This document shows positions 42,608 through 52,252 of a stretch of DNA of 64,000 bases, piece after piece. Position numbers and translations under genes: made by a program. This stretch comes from Leisingera sp. ANG-Vp (lineage in GTDB: Bacteria > Pseudomonadota > Alphaproteobacteria > Rhodobacterales > Rhodobacteraceae): positions 44,621 to 108,620 of the forward strand of contig NZ_JWLD01000006.1 of assembly GCF_000813725.1 (NCBI RefSeq), read 5' to 3'. The notes beneath the pieces are model-generated. The model was not told the origin of the DNA and did not search any database. It was given only the letters and a program-made list of their open reading frames with translations. Numbering within the stretch: position 1 is the stretch's first letter; each line of letters opens with the position of its first letter.

Positions 42608-42805
42608 TTAGCCTTGTTTCTTCAGCGGGCAGGTGTTGAGGCCGATGATCCGGTAGAGCGGGCAATAGCCGGCCAGGCCGGTGGCCAGCGGCACCAGGCC
42701 AATAAGCCCCCACAGGGTTTGCGGGCCGATGAAAACCAGCGACAGCAGGGCTAGGCCGAGGAGGATGCGCAGGGAGCGGTCGAGCGGGCCTTCGTTGCGG
42801 GGCAT
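42608..42805 (-). CDS. DUF2892 family small membrane protein
   Basis: A 65-residue inner-membrane protein with two hydrophobic segments and the family features N-EG-LDRSLRILLG at the start and AGYCPLYRIIGLNTC with two cysteines near the end. DUF2892/YgaP-type domains often accompany sulfur or rhodanese functions. It follows the Crp/Fnr gene by 88 bases on the same strand, with a perfect palindrome in between. Confidence 0.82.
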   Translation of the reverse strand: MPRNEGPLDRSLRILLGLALLSLVFIGPQTLWGLIGLVPLATGLAGYCPLYRIIGLNTCPLKKQG

Positions 42806-42873
42806 TGCTTTGTCCTTTCGAACTCAGTTTGGAAAACGGTGAGTCCTTATTAATCCGGTGCGGCAGCCCGGTC

Positions 42874-42888
42874 GGTGACAGTGTCACC
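42874..42888. promoter_or_regulatory. Perfect 15-bp palindrome between Crp/Fnr gene and DUF2892 gene
   Basis: GGTGACAGTGTCACC has 7-bp arms around a single central base. It lies 69-83 bases upstream of the DUF2892 start and 6 bases beyond the Crp/Fnr stop. It could be an operator for that regulator or a short hairpin; it does not match the classical FNR or CRP site. Confidence 0.5.
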
Positions 42889-42893
42889 AAAGG

Positions 42894-43481
42894 TCAGCAT
42901 TCATCCCTTGCAATCGTTTCCAGTCCGCCGCGGTCCACGAGGCGCAGGCTGCCGCGGCCAGTCTCCACCAGTCCCAAGCGGGCAAATTCGCGCAGCCGTC
43001 GGGTAACAAAAGCCCGCCCCGAAGCGGTTTCTGCCGCCAGCGCATCATGGGTGATACGGATGCTGTCGCTCCCCCGGGCAAGTCGCAGCAGCACGCGTGC
43101 CAAACGGGCGTCGAACCCCGTAAGAGCGACATCCTCTACCAGCTGCTCGTAGTCGGCAAAGCGGCGGGCGACAGCGGACAGGACCTCTGCCCGGAATGCA
43201 TCGTCTGCAGACATCGATTTGCGGAAGTCTGCATGGGCAAGGATATCGCCTGCGAGTGCGGTCTCGGCCGTGCCCTCTGCCGAATAGGCGCGGTCTTCGG
43301 TCAGGCAGGCAAAGGTCTGCAGGCAGACATCGCCCGGTCCGACCCGGTAGAGCACCACTTCCCGGCCGTTAGCTGCGGTCAGGGTGACCTTGATGCTTCC
43401 GGAGGTGAGGCGGACAAAGCCCGGACACTCCTGCCCGGGCCTGAACAGAACAGTGCCGGCGGGGCAGGAAAGGCGGCTCAT
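42894..43481 (-). CDS. Crp/Fnr-family transcriptional regulator
   Basis: A 195-residue regulator: cyclic-nucleotide-binding-like beta roll (about 5-115) and winged helix at about 140-190 (ITHDALAAETASGRAFVTRRLREF). No N-terminal cysteine cluster for an Fe-S centre is present, so it is not FNR itself. The start codon overlaps the murJ stop by 3 bases. Probable target is the downstream DUF2892 gene through the palindrome at 42874. Confidence 0.85.
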   Translation of the reverse strand: MSRLSCPAGTVLFRPGQECPGFVRLTSGSIKVTLTAANGREVVLYRVGPGDVCLQTFACLTEDRAYSAEGTAETALAGDILAHADFRKSMSADDAFRAEVLSAVARRFADYEQLVEDVALTGFDARLARVLLRLARGSDSIRITHDALAAETASGRAFVTRRLREFARLGLVETGRGSLRLVDRGGLETIARDEC

Positions 43482-45028
43482 GCCTGTTTCCGGCGGCTGA
43501 GGGCGTTTCGGAATTCGGACAGGCGGAAAGCGCCAAGCGCCTGGCCGGCGGCAAAGTAGACGCATCCGCCCAAGGCAACCAGGCCGAGCAGGGAGAGGTA
43601 GCGCCAGTAGTCCAGCATGAAAAGCCAGCTGCCCCAGGTTGATACAGCATAAAGCACAGCGCCCATAACGGCAGAGGCGGCAAAGGTGCGCCAGGCCCGG
43701 CTGCGGAAACGGGCATCAAACCGGGCTTCGTCCCCCATCCGGCGGGTGCCGAGGGCCAGCAATGCCACCATGGCCCAGCCGGCAGCGGAGGCGGCAATGG
43801 CAGGAGCAATCCAGCCCAGCACCGGTTTCAAGCCAAAGGCCAGCGCGGCATTCACTGCCATCGCCACCAGCGCATAGCGGAACGGGGTTTTGGTGTCTTC
43901 GCGGGCGAAGTAGAGCGGCTGCAGGACTTTCTGCAGCATGAAGGCCGGCAGGCCCGCGCCGTAGATGGCAACTGCAAGGGCGATGGCGGCAATGTCTTCG
44001 GGACCGGTGGCACCGCGCTCATACAGGACCGAAACCAGCGGCAGCGGCACGGTCATGAAGGCCACGGCGGACGGGACTGCCAGCAGCAGGGAAAACTCGC
44101 CGGCGCGGGACAGGGCGTCCTGCGAGCCTGCACTGTCGCCTGCGCGCAGGCGGCGGGAGAGGGCGGGCAGCAATACAATGCCGACAGCAATGCCGACCAC
44201 GCCCAGGGGCAGCTGATACAGCCGGTCGGCGATAAATAGCCAGCTTGCGGCTTTCTCGATGTCCGAGGCCACGTATTGGCCGACCACCAGGTTGATCTGG
44301 GTGACGCCCATCGCAAGGGCGGCGGGGACTGCAACCCTGACCAGGCTGGACATCTCACTGTTCCAGCGGGGCAGGCCGGGCCGCAGGCAGATGCCTGCGC
44401 GGGCGGCGGCAACCCAGACCAGGGCCAGCTGCGCCACGCCGGCCACCGGGATCGTCCACACCAGCCACAGGACAACATCACCGCCCAGCACTGCGCCGGC
44501 AGCCATGGCTGCGCAGGCAAAAATGTTGAGCAGAACCGGCGCGGCCGCGGCAGCAGCAAACCGGCCGGTGGCATTCAGCACGCCCGAGAACAGCGCCGCC
44601 AGCGACATGAACAGGATATAGGGAAAGACGATGTAGCCGTACCCTACAGCGATATCGAAACGCGCGTCGCCGACAAAACCGCCGGCGGTCAGCCAGACCA
44701 GCCCCGGCATGAACACCATGCCAAGCCCCACCAAAGCCAGCACCGCGGCGGCCAGCAGGTTGAAGGCCTGCTGGGCATAGGTCTTGGCGTCCTCCCCGGC
44801 TTCGTACCGCTTGGCAAAGGCCGGCACAAAGGCTGCGTTAAAGGCGCCTTCGGCAAAGAAACGGCGGAACATGTTGGGCAGGCGGAAGGCCACAATGAAG
44901 GCATCCAGCACCGGCCCCGGGCCGATGAAGGCGGCAATCAGGATCTCGCGGGCAAAGCCCAGGATACGGCTGGCCAGGGTCCAGAACCCGACGGTCAGGA
45001 AGCCCGAAAGCAGTTTGATCGGCTTCAT
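43478..45028 (-). CDS. murJ: Lipid II flippase MurJ
   Basis: A 516-residue MOP-superfamily membrane protein with about 14 transmembrane segments. It flips undecaprenyl-PP-linked peptidoglycan precursor to the periplasm. Recognisable MviN/MurJ features include the N-terminal TLASRILGFAREILIAAFIGPG and FRLPNMFRRFFAEGAFNAAFVP. Overlaps glnD by 4 bases and the Crp/Fnr gene by 4, so it is in a glnD-murJ operon as commonly found in alphaproteobacteria. Confidence 0.94.
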   Translation of the reverse strand: MKPIKLLSGFLTVGFWTLASRILGFAREILIAAFIGPGPVLDAFIVAFRLPNMFRRFFAEGAFNAAFVPAFAKRYEAGEDAKTYAQQAFNLLAAAVLALVGLGMVFMPGLVWLTAGGFVGDARFDIAVGYGYIVFPYILFMSLAALFSGVLNATGRFAAAAAAPVLLNIFACAAMAAGAVLGGDVVLWLVWTIPVAGVAQLALVWVAAARAGICLRPGLPRWNSEMSSLVRVAVPAALAMGVTQINLVVGQYVASDIEKAASWLFIADRLYQLPLGVVGIAVGIVLLPALSRRLRAGDSAGSQDALSRAGEFSLLLAVPSAVAFMTVPLPLVSVLYERGATGPEDIAAIALAVAIYGAGLPAFMLQKVLQPLYFAREDTKTPFRYALVAMAVNAALAFGLKPVLGWIAPAIAASAAGWAMVALLALGTRRMGDEARFDARFRSRAWRTFAASAVMGAVLYAVSTWGSWLFMLDYWRYLSLLGLVALGGCVYFAAGQALGAFRLSEFRNALSRRKQA

Positions 45029-47865
45029 GTATCCGCCCGTTTTGCACCCTCGGCAATCGCCTCGCGCAGTTTCTTCTCCAGCGTCCGCTGTTTGGATTCG
45101 GCATAGTATTTCAAGCCGAACATGTCCTTTACATAGAAGGTATCCACCACCTGCTCGCCATAGGTCGCAATCACTGCATTGGCGATATAGACATTGGCCG
45201 CCGCCAGCGACCGTGCCAGATCATAGAGCAGCCCGGGCCGGTCGCGGGTGTCGACCTCGATGATGGTGTAGATCTCGGAGCCGTCATTGTCGAAGGTGAT
45301 ATGGGTCGGCACCTTGAAGGCTTTCTCGCGCTTCTTGATCTTGTCGCGGGACTTCAGCGCGTCGCGGGTGATCACCTCGCCCTTCAGGGTCTTTTCGATC
45401 ATTTGCTTGAGCCGGTGCAGGCGCAGCGGGTCGAAGGGATGGCCGTCCGCGTCCTGGATCCAGAAGGCGTCGGTCACATAGCCGTCCTTGGTGGTGTAGG
45501 ACCGGGCGTCCACGACATTGGCGCCGACCAGCGCCAGGGCGCCTGCAATGCGGGCGAAGATGCCGGGATGATCCTCCATCACAAAGGTGGCACGGGTGGC
45601 GTCGCGGTCCTCGTCCGGGTAGAGCCGGATCATCACCTCGCCCGGATCGCCCTTGGTGGTGAAATCGCGGAGCATCTCGGCGAAATCCACATGCGCGGTG
45701 ACATGCAGACCGTGCCAGTAGGGCGGGTAATGGCGGGCGGTCTCGGTCTTGAGGTCAGCCTTGGACCAATCCGGCAGCGCCTCGCGCAGAGCTTTCTTGG
45801 CGGCGGTGCCGCGCTGCTCGCGGTTCAATGCCTCCATGCCGCCCTCGAGTGCTGCGCGGGTGTGCTTGTACAGCGCACGCAGCAGGGCAGCTTTCCAGTT
45901 GTTCCAGGTGTCGGGGCCGACGCCGCGGATATCGCAGACGGTCAGCAGCAGCAGCAAGTCCAGCCGCTTCACAGTCTGAACAGCCTTGGCAAAATCGCGC
46001 ACTGTCCGCGGATCGGCGATGTCGCGTTTCTGCGCCATGTCCGACATCAGAAGGTGATAGCGCACCAGCCATTCCACGGTCTCGCATTCGGACTGCTTCA
46101 GCCCCAGGCGCGGCGCCACTTTGCGGGCGATCTGGGCGCCGAGGATCGAGTGGTCCTGTTCCCGCCCCTTGCCGATGTCATGCAGCAGCATTGCCACCAT
46201 CAGCACTTTGCGGCTGAGCCCCTTGCGCAGGATCGAGGAGGACAGCGGCAGCTCATCCTCCAGTTCGCCGCGTTCAATCGCGGCAAAGTTGGAAATCACC
46301 TGAATGGTGTGCTCATCCACTGTGTAGGAGTGATACATGTTGAACTGCATCATCGCCACGATGGGTTCAAACTCCGGCAGGAAGGCCGACAGCACGCCCA
46401 GTTCATTCATCCGCCGCAGCGCGCGTTCCGAGTTGCCGTGCTTGAGCAAAAGATCCAGGAAAATCTGCCGGGCTTCCGGGTTCTTGCGCATTTCGTCATC
46501 GATCAGATGCAGGTTTGCCGTCACCAGCCGCATCGCGTCCGGGTGGATCAGCATGCCGGTGCGCAGAGCTTCCTCGAAGATCCGCAGCAGATTCACCCGA
46601 TCTGCCAGGAATTTTTCCGGGTCCAGCACGTCCAGCCGGTTGTGCACCACCTTGTAGTCCGGCTTGATCCGCGGGCCGCGGCGGAAGATCCGCTGCAGCA
46701 GCGGCGCGCCCTTTTGCTGGCTTGCCTCCAGCTTGGTCAGGAAAATACGGGTCAGGTCGCCCACGCGGGTGGCGTGGCGGAAGTATTCCTGCATGAAGAC
46801 TTCCACTGCGCGGCGCCCGGCCTTGTCCTCATAGCCCATGCGGCTGGCAACCTCGACCTGCAGGTCGAAGGTCAGCTGTTCGGTGGCGCGGCCCGTCGCC
46901 AGATGCAAATGAGAGCGCACCGCCCAAAGAAAGGTCTCTGCTTTGGAAAACAGCTCCAGTTCCTCGGGGCGGAACAGGCCCAGCGGCACCAGTTCAGCGG
47001 CGTCCTGCACGTGATACAGGTACTTGGCAATCCAGTAGAGCGACTGCAGGTCGCGCAGGCCCCCTTTGCCCTCTTTCACATTGGGCTCGACCATATAGCG
47101 CTGGCCCTGTTTCACATGGCGTGCATCGCGCTCACCCAGCTTGGCCTCGATGAATTCGCGGGTGTCCTGTGAAAACAGCTCGGTCTTTAGCCGGTTGTCC
47201 AGCTCTTCCGCCAGCGGCTTGTGCCCGGCCAGGAAGCGGTGCTCCAGCATCGCGGTGCGGATGGTGTAATCTTCGCCGCCCAGCCGGATGCAATCCTTGA
47301 TGGTGCGGCTGGCATGGCCGACTTTCAGGCGCAGGTCCCACAGGATGTAGAGCATGGATTCAATCACGCTCTCCGCCCAGGCGGTGATCTTGTAGGGCGT
47401 GATGAACAAGAGATCGACGTCCGAGGCCGGCGCCATCTCGCCGCGGCCGTAGCCCCCCACCGCCATCACAGCGATGCGCTCGCCCTGGGTCGGCGTTGCC
47501 AGCGGATGCAGGATGCCGCTGGAGACGTAAAGCGCCGTGGTGACCAGACCGTCAGTCAGGAAGGTGTAGGAACGGGTCAAATCGCGTGCCGCAAAGGGTT
47601 TGGCGGCAAAGGCTTCGGCAATTGCGGCGCGCCCGGCCTTATTGGCTGCGCGCAGGATCTTCACGGTTTCCCCGCGCAGGGCGGCAGGGGCGGTGTCCTC
47701 GGCCAGGGCCTCGATCTGCGCCCGCACCGCCTGGGCATCAAAGATGGCGCCGGGGTCGCAGATCAGCGGCCCCAGCGGTTCGGGAAAACCATTGGCGGAA
47801 GGCCGGGCGGCGCCGGCAGCCGGGTCAGAGCCCGGCGCCTGTAAAGCTGACTGGGGCTGGGTCAA
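45025..47865 (-). CDS. glnD: [Protein-PII] uridylyltransferase / uridylyl-removing enzyme
   Basis: GlnD senses glutamine and uridylylates or deuridylylates PII proteins. The 946-residue protein shows the nucleotidyltransferase motif GGYGRGEM...SDVD (137-151), an HD domain with LLHDIGKGREQDHS, and two C-terminal ACT domains (about 735-810 and 850-925). No ATG is available at the N-terminus; a TTG at 47865 is used here, overlapping the lppC gene by 41 bases, so the exact start is uncertain. Confidence 0.92.
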   Translation of the reverse strand: MTQPQSALQAPGSDPAAGAARPSANGFPEPLGPLICDPGAIFDAQAVRAQIEALAEDTAPAALRGETVKILRAANKAGRAAIAEAFAAKPFAARDLTRSYTFLTDGLVTTALYVSSGILHPLATPTQGERIAVMAVGGYGRGEMAPASDVDLLFITPYKITAWAESVIESMLYILWDLRLKVGHASRTIKDCIRLGGEDYTIRTAMLEHRFLAGHKPLAEELDNRLKTELFSQDTREFIEAKLGERDARHVKQGQRYMVEPNVKEGKGGLRDLQSLYWIAKYLYHVQDAAELVPLGLFRPEELELFSKAETFLWAVRSHLHLATGRATEQLTFDLQVEVASRMGYEDKAGRRAVEVFMQEYFRHATRVGDLTRIFLTKLEASQQKGAPLLQRIFRRGPRIKPDYKVVHNRLDVLDPEKFLADRVNLLRIFEEALRTGMLIHPDAMRLVTANLHLIDDEMRKNPEARQIFLDLLLKHGNSERALRRMNELGVLSAFLPEFEPIVAMMQFNMYHSYTVDEHTIQVISNFAAIERGELEDELPLSSSILRKGLSRKVLMVAMLLHDIGKGREQDHSILGAQIARKVAPRLGLKQSECETVEWLVRYHLLMSDMAQKRDIADPRTVRDFAKAVQTVKRLDLLLLLTVCDIRGVGPDTWNNWKAALLRALYKHTRAALEGGMEALNREQRGTAAKKALREALPDWSKADLKTETARHYPPYWHGLHVTAHVDFAEMLRDFTTKGDPGEVMIRLYPDEDRDATRATFVMEDHPGIFARIAGALALVGANVVDARSYTTKDGYVTDAFWIQDADGHPFDPLRLHRLKQMIEKTLKGEVITRDALKSRDKIKKREKAFKVPTHITFDNDGSEIYTIIEVDTRDRPGLLYDLARSLAAANVYIANAVIATYGEQVVDTFYVKDMFGLKYYAESKQRTLEKKLREAIAEGAKRADT

Positions 47866-48991
47866 GGATCACGACCTTCTGTTCCTGGACGGTGGCAACA
47901 GCCAGACCGCGCTCATTGGTGCCATCGGGGCGCAGGCGGAAGATGCCGCCGGCTCCCTGGAAGCCTGCACCCTGGGTCAGCGCGCCTGCGGTCAGGGCGT
48001 CGGACTGGCCTGCAGCCACCAGCGCGCCGATGGCGGCAATACCGTCATAGGCCAGGCTGCCGATCGAATGCGGCGACCCGCCGTAGTTCGCCTGGTAGCG
48101 GGCGCTGAACTGCTGCACCTTGCCCTGGTCGGGCATGGCAAACCAGCTGCCCTGCACGCCGGGCAGGGCCAGGGTCTGTGCCGGAATGTCCCAGCGGGTC
48201 AGGCCAATGTACTGTTTCTCAGCCGGATCGACACCGGCCTCAGGCATCAGCTGCGCCAGCAGCGGCAGCGCGCCGGCTGTGGTTGCGGTCAAAAAGACCG
48301 CATCGGCGCTGGAAGACTCGGTGCGGATGGTGGGGATCGCATTGATAACACCCTGTTGCGACAGCTCATAGCCGACGCTGCCGGAGACATTGGCACCGGT
48401 TTGTGCCGCGGCCCTCTGGATGGCGCTGCGCCCGGCCACGCCTGCCGCGTCATTGCCGCTGACGATCAGAATGTTGCGCTTGCCGTTGCGGGCGGCAAAG
48501 CCGGTCAGGCGCCGCGCCGTGTTGTCAAAGGTCGGCCCCAGAATGAAGACATTGCCGCCGGCAATTGCCGGGTTGTTGGAGAACGCCAAAACGTTCACCC
48601 CGCGCTGGCGGGCTGCGATGCCCGCAGCATTGGCGGCTTCGGCATAGACCGGTCCCAGGATCACCCGCGCGCCGTCCTTCAGCGCCTGCTGCGCCGCGCC
48701 GGAAGCCACTTCCGGGCTGCCCGCGGTGTCATAGACGCGCAGATCGATCTGCACACCATCGAGATCGGCAATCGCCATCCGGGCGGCGTTTTCCAGGCTC
48801 TGCGCCAGCACGCTGTCGCCCTGCTGCGCCGAGCCGCGCGGCACCAAAAGCGCGACCGGAACCGGTTTGGACGTGTTGATTGTCGGGCCGGTACCGATGG
48901 CAACCGGATCACAAGCAGTCAATGCAATTGCGGACACCGCCGCGGCGGCTGCCAATGCCGCCTTGCGGGCGCGTTTGAAAACAGCAAACAT
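47825..48991 (-). CDS. Penicillin-binding protein activator (LppC-like) lipoprotein
   Basis: A 388-residue lipoprotein with signal peptide and lipobox (AIALTAC) followed by a type I periplasmic-binding fold, as in LpoA/LppC and Leu/Ile/Val-binding-like domains (PVPVALLVPRGS start, ILGPVYAEA, FLTATTAGALPLLAQL). LpoA relatives activate PBP1A in peptidoglycan synthesis; that role in alphaproteobacteria is inferred. Divergent from rsmI. The ATG at 48991 places the signal peptide correctly; an upstream in-frame start at 49063 does not. Confidence 0.82.
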   Translation of the reverse strand: MFAVFKRARKAALAAAAAVSAIALTACDPVAIGTGPTINTSKPVPVALLVPRGSAQQGDSVLAQSLENAARMAIADLDGVQIDLRVYDTAGSPEVASGAAQQALKDGARVILGPVYAEAANAAGIAARQRGVNVLAFSNNPAIAGGNVFILGPTFDNTARRLTGFAARNGKRNILIVSGNDAAGVAGRSAIQRAAAQTGANVSGSVGYELSQQGVINAIPTIRTESSSADAVFLTATTAGALPLLAQLMPEAGVDPAEKQYIGLTRWDIPAQTLALPGVQGSWFAMPDQGKVQQFSARYQANYGGSPHSIGSLAYDGIAAIGALVAAGQSDALTAGALTQGAGFQGAGGIFRLRPDGTNERGLAVATVQEQKVVILDPAPVSFTGAGL

Positions 48992-49079
48992 AATGGACTT
49001 GAAACTCCGTTCTCCCGGCGCCGATGCGCCGCGTGGGTTTAAAGGCAGATCATAAACGACCAAAAAGGCGGGTCCAGCG

Positions 49080-49937
49080 TTGAATCACCAGAATGTCATA
49101 TTGTCTCCCGGGCTTTACTTTGTTGCCACGCCCATCGGCACCGCCCGCGACATTACCCTGCGTGCGCTGGATGTGCTGGCCTCGGCAGATGTGCTTGCGG
49201 CCGAGGATACACGCTCGCTGCGCAAGCTGATGGAAATACACGGCGTACCGCTGGGGGAGCGGCGGATCATCGCCTACCACGACCACAGCGGCGCCGGTGC
49301 GCGTGCCAAACTGCTGGAAGCGATCGCCGCGGGAAAATCCGTCGCTTACGCATCCGAGGCCGGGATGCCGCTGATTGCCGACCCGGGCTATGACCTCAGC
49401 CGTGCAGCATCAGAAGCAGGCCACAAGGTCACTTGCGCGCCGGGAGCCTCCGCTGCCGCAACCGCGCTGACGCTGGCAGGGCTGCCGTCCGATGCGTTTT
49501 TCTTTGCCGGTTTCCTGCCGAACGCCTCGGGCGCCCGCCGCAAACGGCTGGACGAGCTGCGGGAAGTCCCTGGCACTTTGATCTTCTATGAATCGCCCAA
49601 GCGGGTTGCGGCTTCGGTGGCGGATATGGCGGCTGTTCTGGGCAACCGTCCGGCGGCAATGGCCCGCGAGCTGACCAAAAAATTCGAAGAGGTGCGCCGC
49701 GCGCCGCTGGCGGAACTGGCTGCGGGGCTGGAGGAGAATCCGGTCAAAGGCGAGATCGTTCTGCTGGTTGACCGTGCTCAGGAAGCTGAGGTCAGCGAAG
49801 GCGATCTTGAAAGCGACCTGCAAGCGGCCCTGCAGGGGAACTCGGTCAAGGATGCGGCCGGCATCGTCGCCGAAATGCACGGGCTGCCGCGGCGCAAGGT
49901 CTACCAGCTGGCGCTGCAGCTGGCCAAAGGCGGCTGA
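49080..49937 (+). CDS. rsmI: 16S rRNA (cytidine-1402-2'-O)-methyltransferase
   Basis: RsmI methylates the ribose of C1402 in 16S rRNA. The 285-residue protein carries the tetrapyrrole-methylase-like fold: GLYFVATPIG, ALDVLASADVLAAEDTR, YHDHS, ASEAGMPLIADPGY and the FYESPKR motif. The start appears to be TTG at 49080, the only option before the conserved N-terminus. The lppC/rsmI/yraN/gshB order is typical of this bacterial group. Confidence 0.93.
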   Translation: MNHQNVILSPGLYFVATPIGTARDITLRALDVLASADVLAAEDTRSLRKLMEIHGVPLGERRIIAYHDHSGAGARAKLLEAIAAGKSVAYASEAGMPLIADPGYDLSRAASEAGHKVTCAPGASAAATALTLAGLPSDAFFFAGFLPNASGARRKRLDELREVPGTLIFYESPKRVAASVADMAAVLGNRPAAMARELTKKFEEVRRAPLAELAAGLEENPVKGEIVLLVDRAQEAEVSEGDLESDLQAALQGNSVKDAAGIVAEMHGLPRRKVYQLALQLAKGG

Positions 49938-49940
49938 GCG

Positions 49941-50312
49941 ATGGCAGGCCCCCGTCAGCACCGCGGCGCCCGTGCGCATCTGGCGGGCGGGGCCGCGGAA
50001 GAGATCGTTGCCCGCCACTATGAAAACCACGGCTATACCGTGGCCGAGCGCCGCTGGCGGGGGCCGGGCGGCGAAATCGACCTGATCCTGCGCGGCCCGG
50101 ATGAGCTGGTGTTTGTCGAGGTCAAGCACAGCTCCCGCGACGCGGCAGCGCTGCGGATCACGCCGAGGCAGATGGAGCGCATCTATGCCAGCGCCGGGCA
50201 ATATTTGGAGAATGAACCGCAGGGCCAGCTGACACCGGTGCGCTTTGACGCGGCTCTGGTGGACGGCACCGGCGCGGTGGAGATCATCGAAAACGCCTTT
50301 GGCATGGACTGA
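49941..50312 (+). CDS. yraN: YraN-family (UPF0102) endonuclease-like protein
   Basis: A 123-residue protein of the restriction-endonuclease-like UPF0102 family. GAAEEIVARHYENHGYTVAERRWRGPGGEIDLIL contains the G-E-I-D core and FVEVKHSS the E-x-K core; shorter citation: GGEIDLIL and FVEVK. Function unproven. Starts 3 bases after the rsmI stop. Confidence 0.9.
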   Translation: MAGPRQHRGARAHLAGGAAEEIVARHYENHGYTVAERRWRGPGGEIDLILRGPDELVFVEVKHSSRDAAALRITPRQMERIYASAGQYLENEPQGQLTPVRFDAALVDGTGAVEIIENAFGMD

Positions 50313-50383
50313 TCTGCGCCTGACCCATTGAACACAAGGCCATGCTGGGCCATGTATTCCGCCAGCACAAAAGGGATACTGCC

Positions 50384-51319
50384 ATGAAAATCGCCTTTCA
50401 GATGGACCCGGTCATGGGCGTGGACATCAATGCGGACAGTAGCTTCCGCCTGGCTGAAGAAGCCCAGGCGCGCGGCCATGAGCTGTTCTATTACGGCCCC
50501 GATCAGCTGGCCTATCAGGAGGGCCGCATCACCGCCCGCGGCCACGACATGACCGTGCAGCGGGTCGCAGGAACCCCCGCGGTGCTGGGCGAAGAGCGCG
50601 AGGCGGATCTGGCGGATTTCGACGTGGTCTGGCTGCGCCAGGACCCGCCGTTTGACATGCATTACATCACCTCGACGCATCTTCTGGACATGCTGAAGGG
50701 CAAGGCGCTGGTGGTGAATGATCCGTTCTGGGTGCGCAACTACCCGGAAAAACTGCTGGTTCTGAACTTCCCGGAGCTGACCCCGCCGACCACCATTGCC
50801 CGCGACCTGCAGACCATCAAGGCGTTCAAGGAAAAGCATGGGGACGTGATCCTGAAGCCGCTTTACGGCAATGGCGGCGCAGGCGTGTTCCGGCTGGATG
50901 CAAACGACCGCAACCTCACCTCGCTGCATGAGCTTTTCACCGGCTTCAGCCGCGAGCCGCTGATCGTGCAGAAATTCCTGCCTGACGTCAGCAACGGCGA
51001 CAAGCGCGTTATCCTGGTCGACGGCGAGCCGGTCGGCGCCATCAACCGGGTGCCGGCGGCAGGCGAGACCCGCTCCAACATGCATGTGGGCGGGCGGCCT
51101 GAGAAGATCGGTCTGAGCGACCGCGATCTGGAGATTTGCGCCGCCATTGGCCCGCTGCTGCGCGAAAAAGGTCAGATTTTTGTCGGCATCGACGTGATCG
51201 GCGACTACCTGACCGAGATCAACGTGACTTCGCCTACCGGCATTCAGGAGCTGGAGCGCTTTGACGGCGTCAACATCGCCGAGAAGGTCTGGCAGGCGAT
51301 CGAAGCCAAGATCAGCTGA
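50384..51319 (+). CDS. gshB: Glutathione synthetase
   Basis: Second step of glutathione synthesis, joining gamma-glutamylcysteine and glycine with ATP. The 311-residue ATP-grasp enzyme shows KIAFQMDPV at the start, [28 protein letters not shown] and the [12 protein letters not shown]-terminal signature. The ATG at 50384 has AAGGGA upstream and matches the family start. Overlaps the following hydrolase gene by one base. Confidence 0.95.
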   Translation: MKIAFQMDPVMGVDINADSSFRLAEEAQARGHELFYYGPDQLAYQEGRITARGHDMTVQRVAGTPAVLGEEREADLADFDVVWLRQDPPFDMHYITSTHLLDMLKGKALVVNDPFWVRNYPEKLLVLNFPELTPPTTIARDLQTIKAFKEKHGDVILKPLYGNGGAGVFRLDANDRNLTSLHELFTGFSREPLIVQKFLPDVSNGDKRVILVDGEPVGAINRVPAAGETRSNMHVGGRPEKIGLSDRDLEICAAIGPLLREKGQIFVGIDVIGDYLTEINVTSPTGIQELERFDGVNIAEKVWQAIEAKIS

Positions 51320-52227
51320 TGAGCTGGCAGCGCCGGGCCATAAACGCGTGGATGCGCTATGGCATGAAGCCGGTGCTGCAGCACACCTCCAGCCCGGATC
51401 TGGCGCGGCGGGGGTTCGAAGCGATGGCGCCGCGCCTCTATCCGGCGCTGCCGTTCACCCGGCTGCTGCCGCGGCCGGCGCCAGTGCCGATGACGCTGAT
51501 TTCCGCGGGCAGGCCGCGCCAAGGGCAAATCATCCTGTTTCTGCATGGCGGCGCCTATCTGGCCGGCAGCGCCCGCGCCTATCAGGGAATGCTGTCGCGC
51601 CTGTCGCTGGCTGCCGGGTTGGAAATTGCAGTGCCTGACTACCGGCTGATGCAGGAGGCGCCGTTTCCAGCTGCCTATGAGGACGCCATGGCAGCCTGGC
51701 AGTATCTGCGCGAAACCGGGTATGCAGCGGAAGACATTCTGATTGCAGGCGACAGCGCCGGCGGCGGGCTGGCGCTGGCTTTGCTGGCAGGCCTCTTGGC
51801 GAAGCAGGAGCGTCCTGCGGGCCTTGTTGCCTTCTCGCCCTGGTGCGATCTTACATTGAGTGGCGCCAGCATTCAGGCAAATGCGGCCAAGGACGTCATC
51901 ATCCCGGCGGGCCGGATGCAGGAAGCCGTGGATCAGTACCTGGACGGCGCGAACCCGTCGGACGGGCGCGCCTCGCCGCTGTTTGCGGCATTTCCTGATC
52001 CGCCGCCGGTGCTGATCCAGGCCGGCAGCACCGAGGTGCTGCTGTCGGATTCGCAGCGGATGGCGGAGAAACTGGAGAAGGCGGGCGGAAAGGTGCGGTT
52101 TAGCCAGTGGCGCAATGTGCCGCATGTCTGGCAATTCATGGCCGGGCATTTGCCGGAAGGGCAGACGGCGCTGGAAGAGGCCGCTGAATTCATCGCCTCC
52201 GCCCTTTCAAACAGTCAGCCAGGCTAA
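51319..52227 (+). CDS. Alpha/beta hydrolase (hormone-sensitive-lipase family)
   Basis: A 302-residue esterase-type enzyme. HGGAYLAGSA carries the HGG oxyanion motif of the HSL family, GDSAGGG the nucleophile serine, and the Asp and His are likely in AGSTEVLLSD and NVPHVWQ. It begins in the gshB stop codon, so it is co-translated with gshB, but a link to glutathione is not evident. Substrate unknown. Confidence 0.85.
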   Translation: MSWQRRAINAWMRYGMKPVLQHTSSPDLARRGFEAMAPRLYPALPFTRLLPRPAPVPMTLISAGRPRQGQIILFLHGGAYLAGSARAYQGMLSRLSLAAGLEIAVPDYRLMQEAPFPAAYEDAMAAWQYLRETGYAAEDILIAGDSAGGGLALALLAGLLAKQERPAGLVAFSPWCDLTLSGASIQANAAKDVIIPAGRMQEAVDQYLDGANPSDGRASPLFAAFPDPPPVLIQAGSTEVLLSDSQRMAEKLEKAGGKVRFSQWRNVPHVWQFMAGHLPEGQTALEEAAEFIASALSNSQPG

Positions 52228-52252
52228 GCGCAATGGGGAGCGCCCCCTGCGT

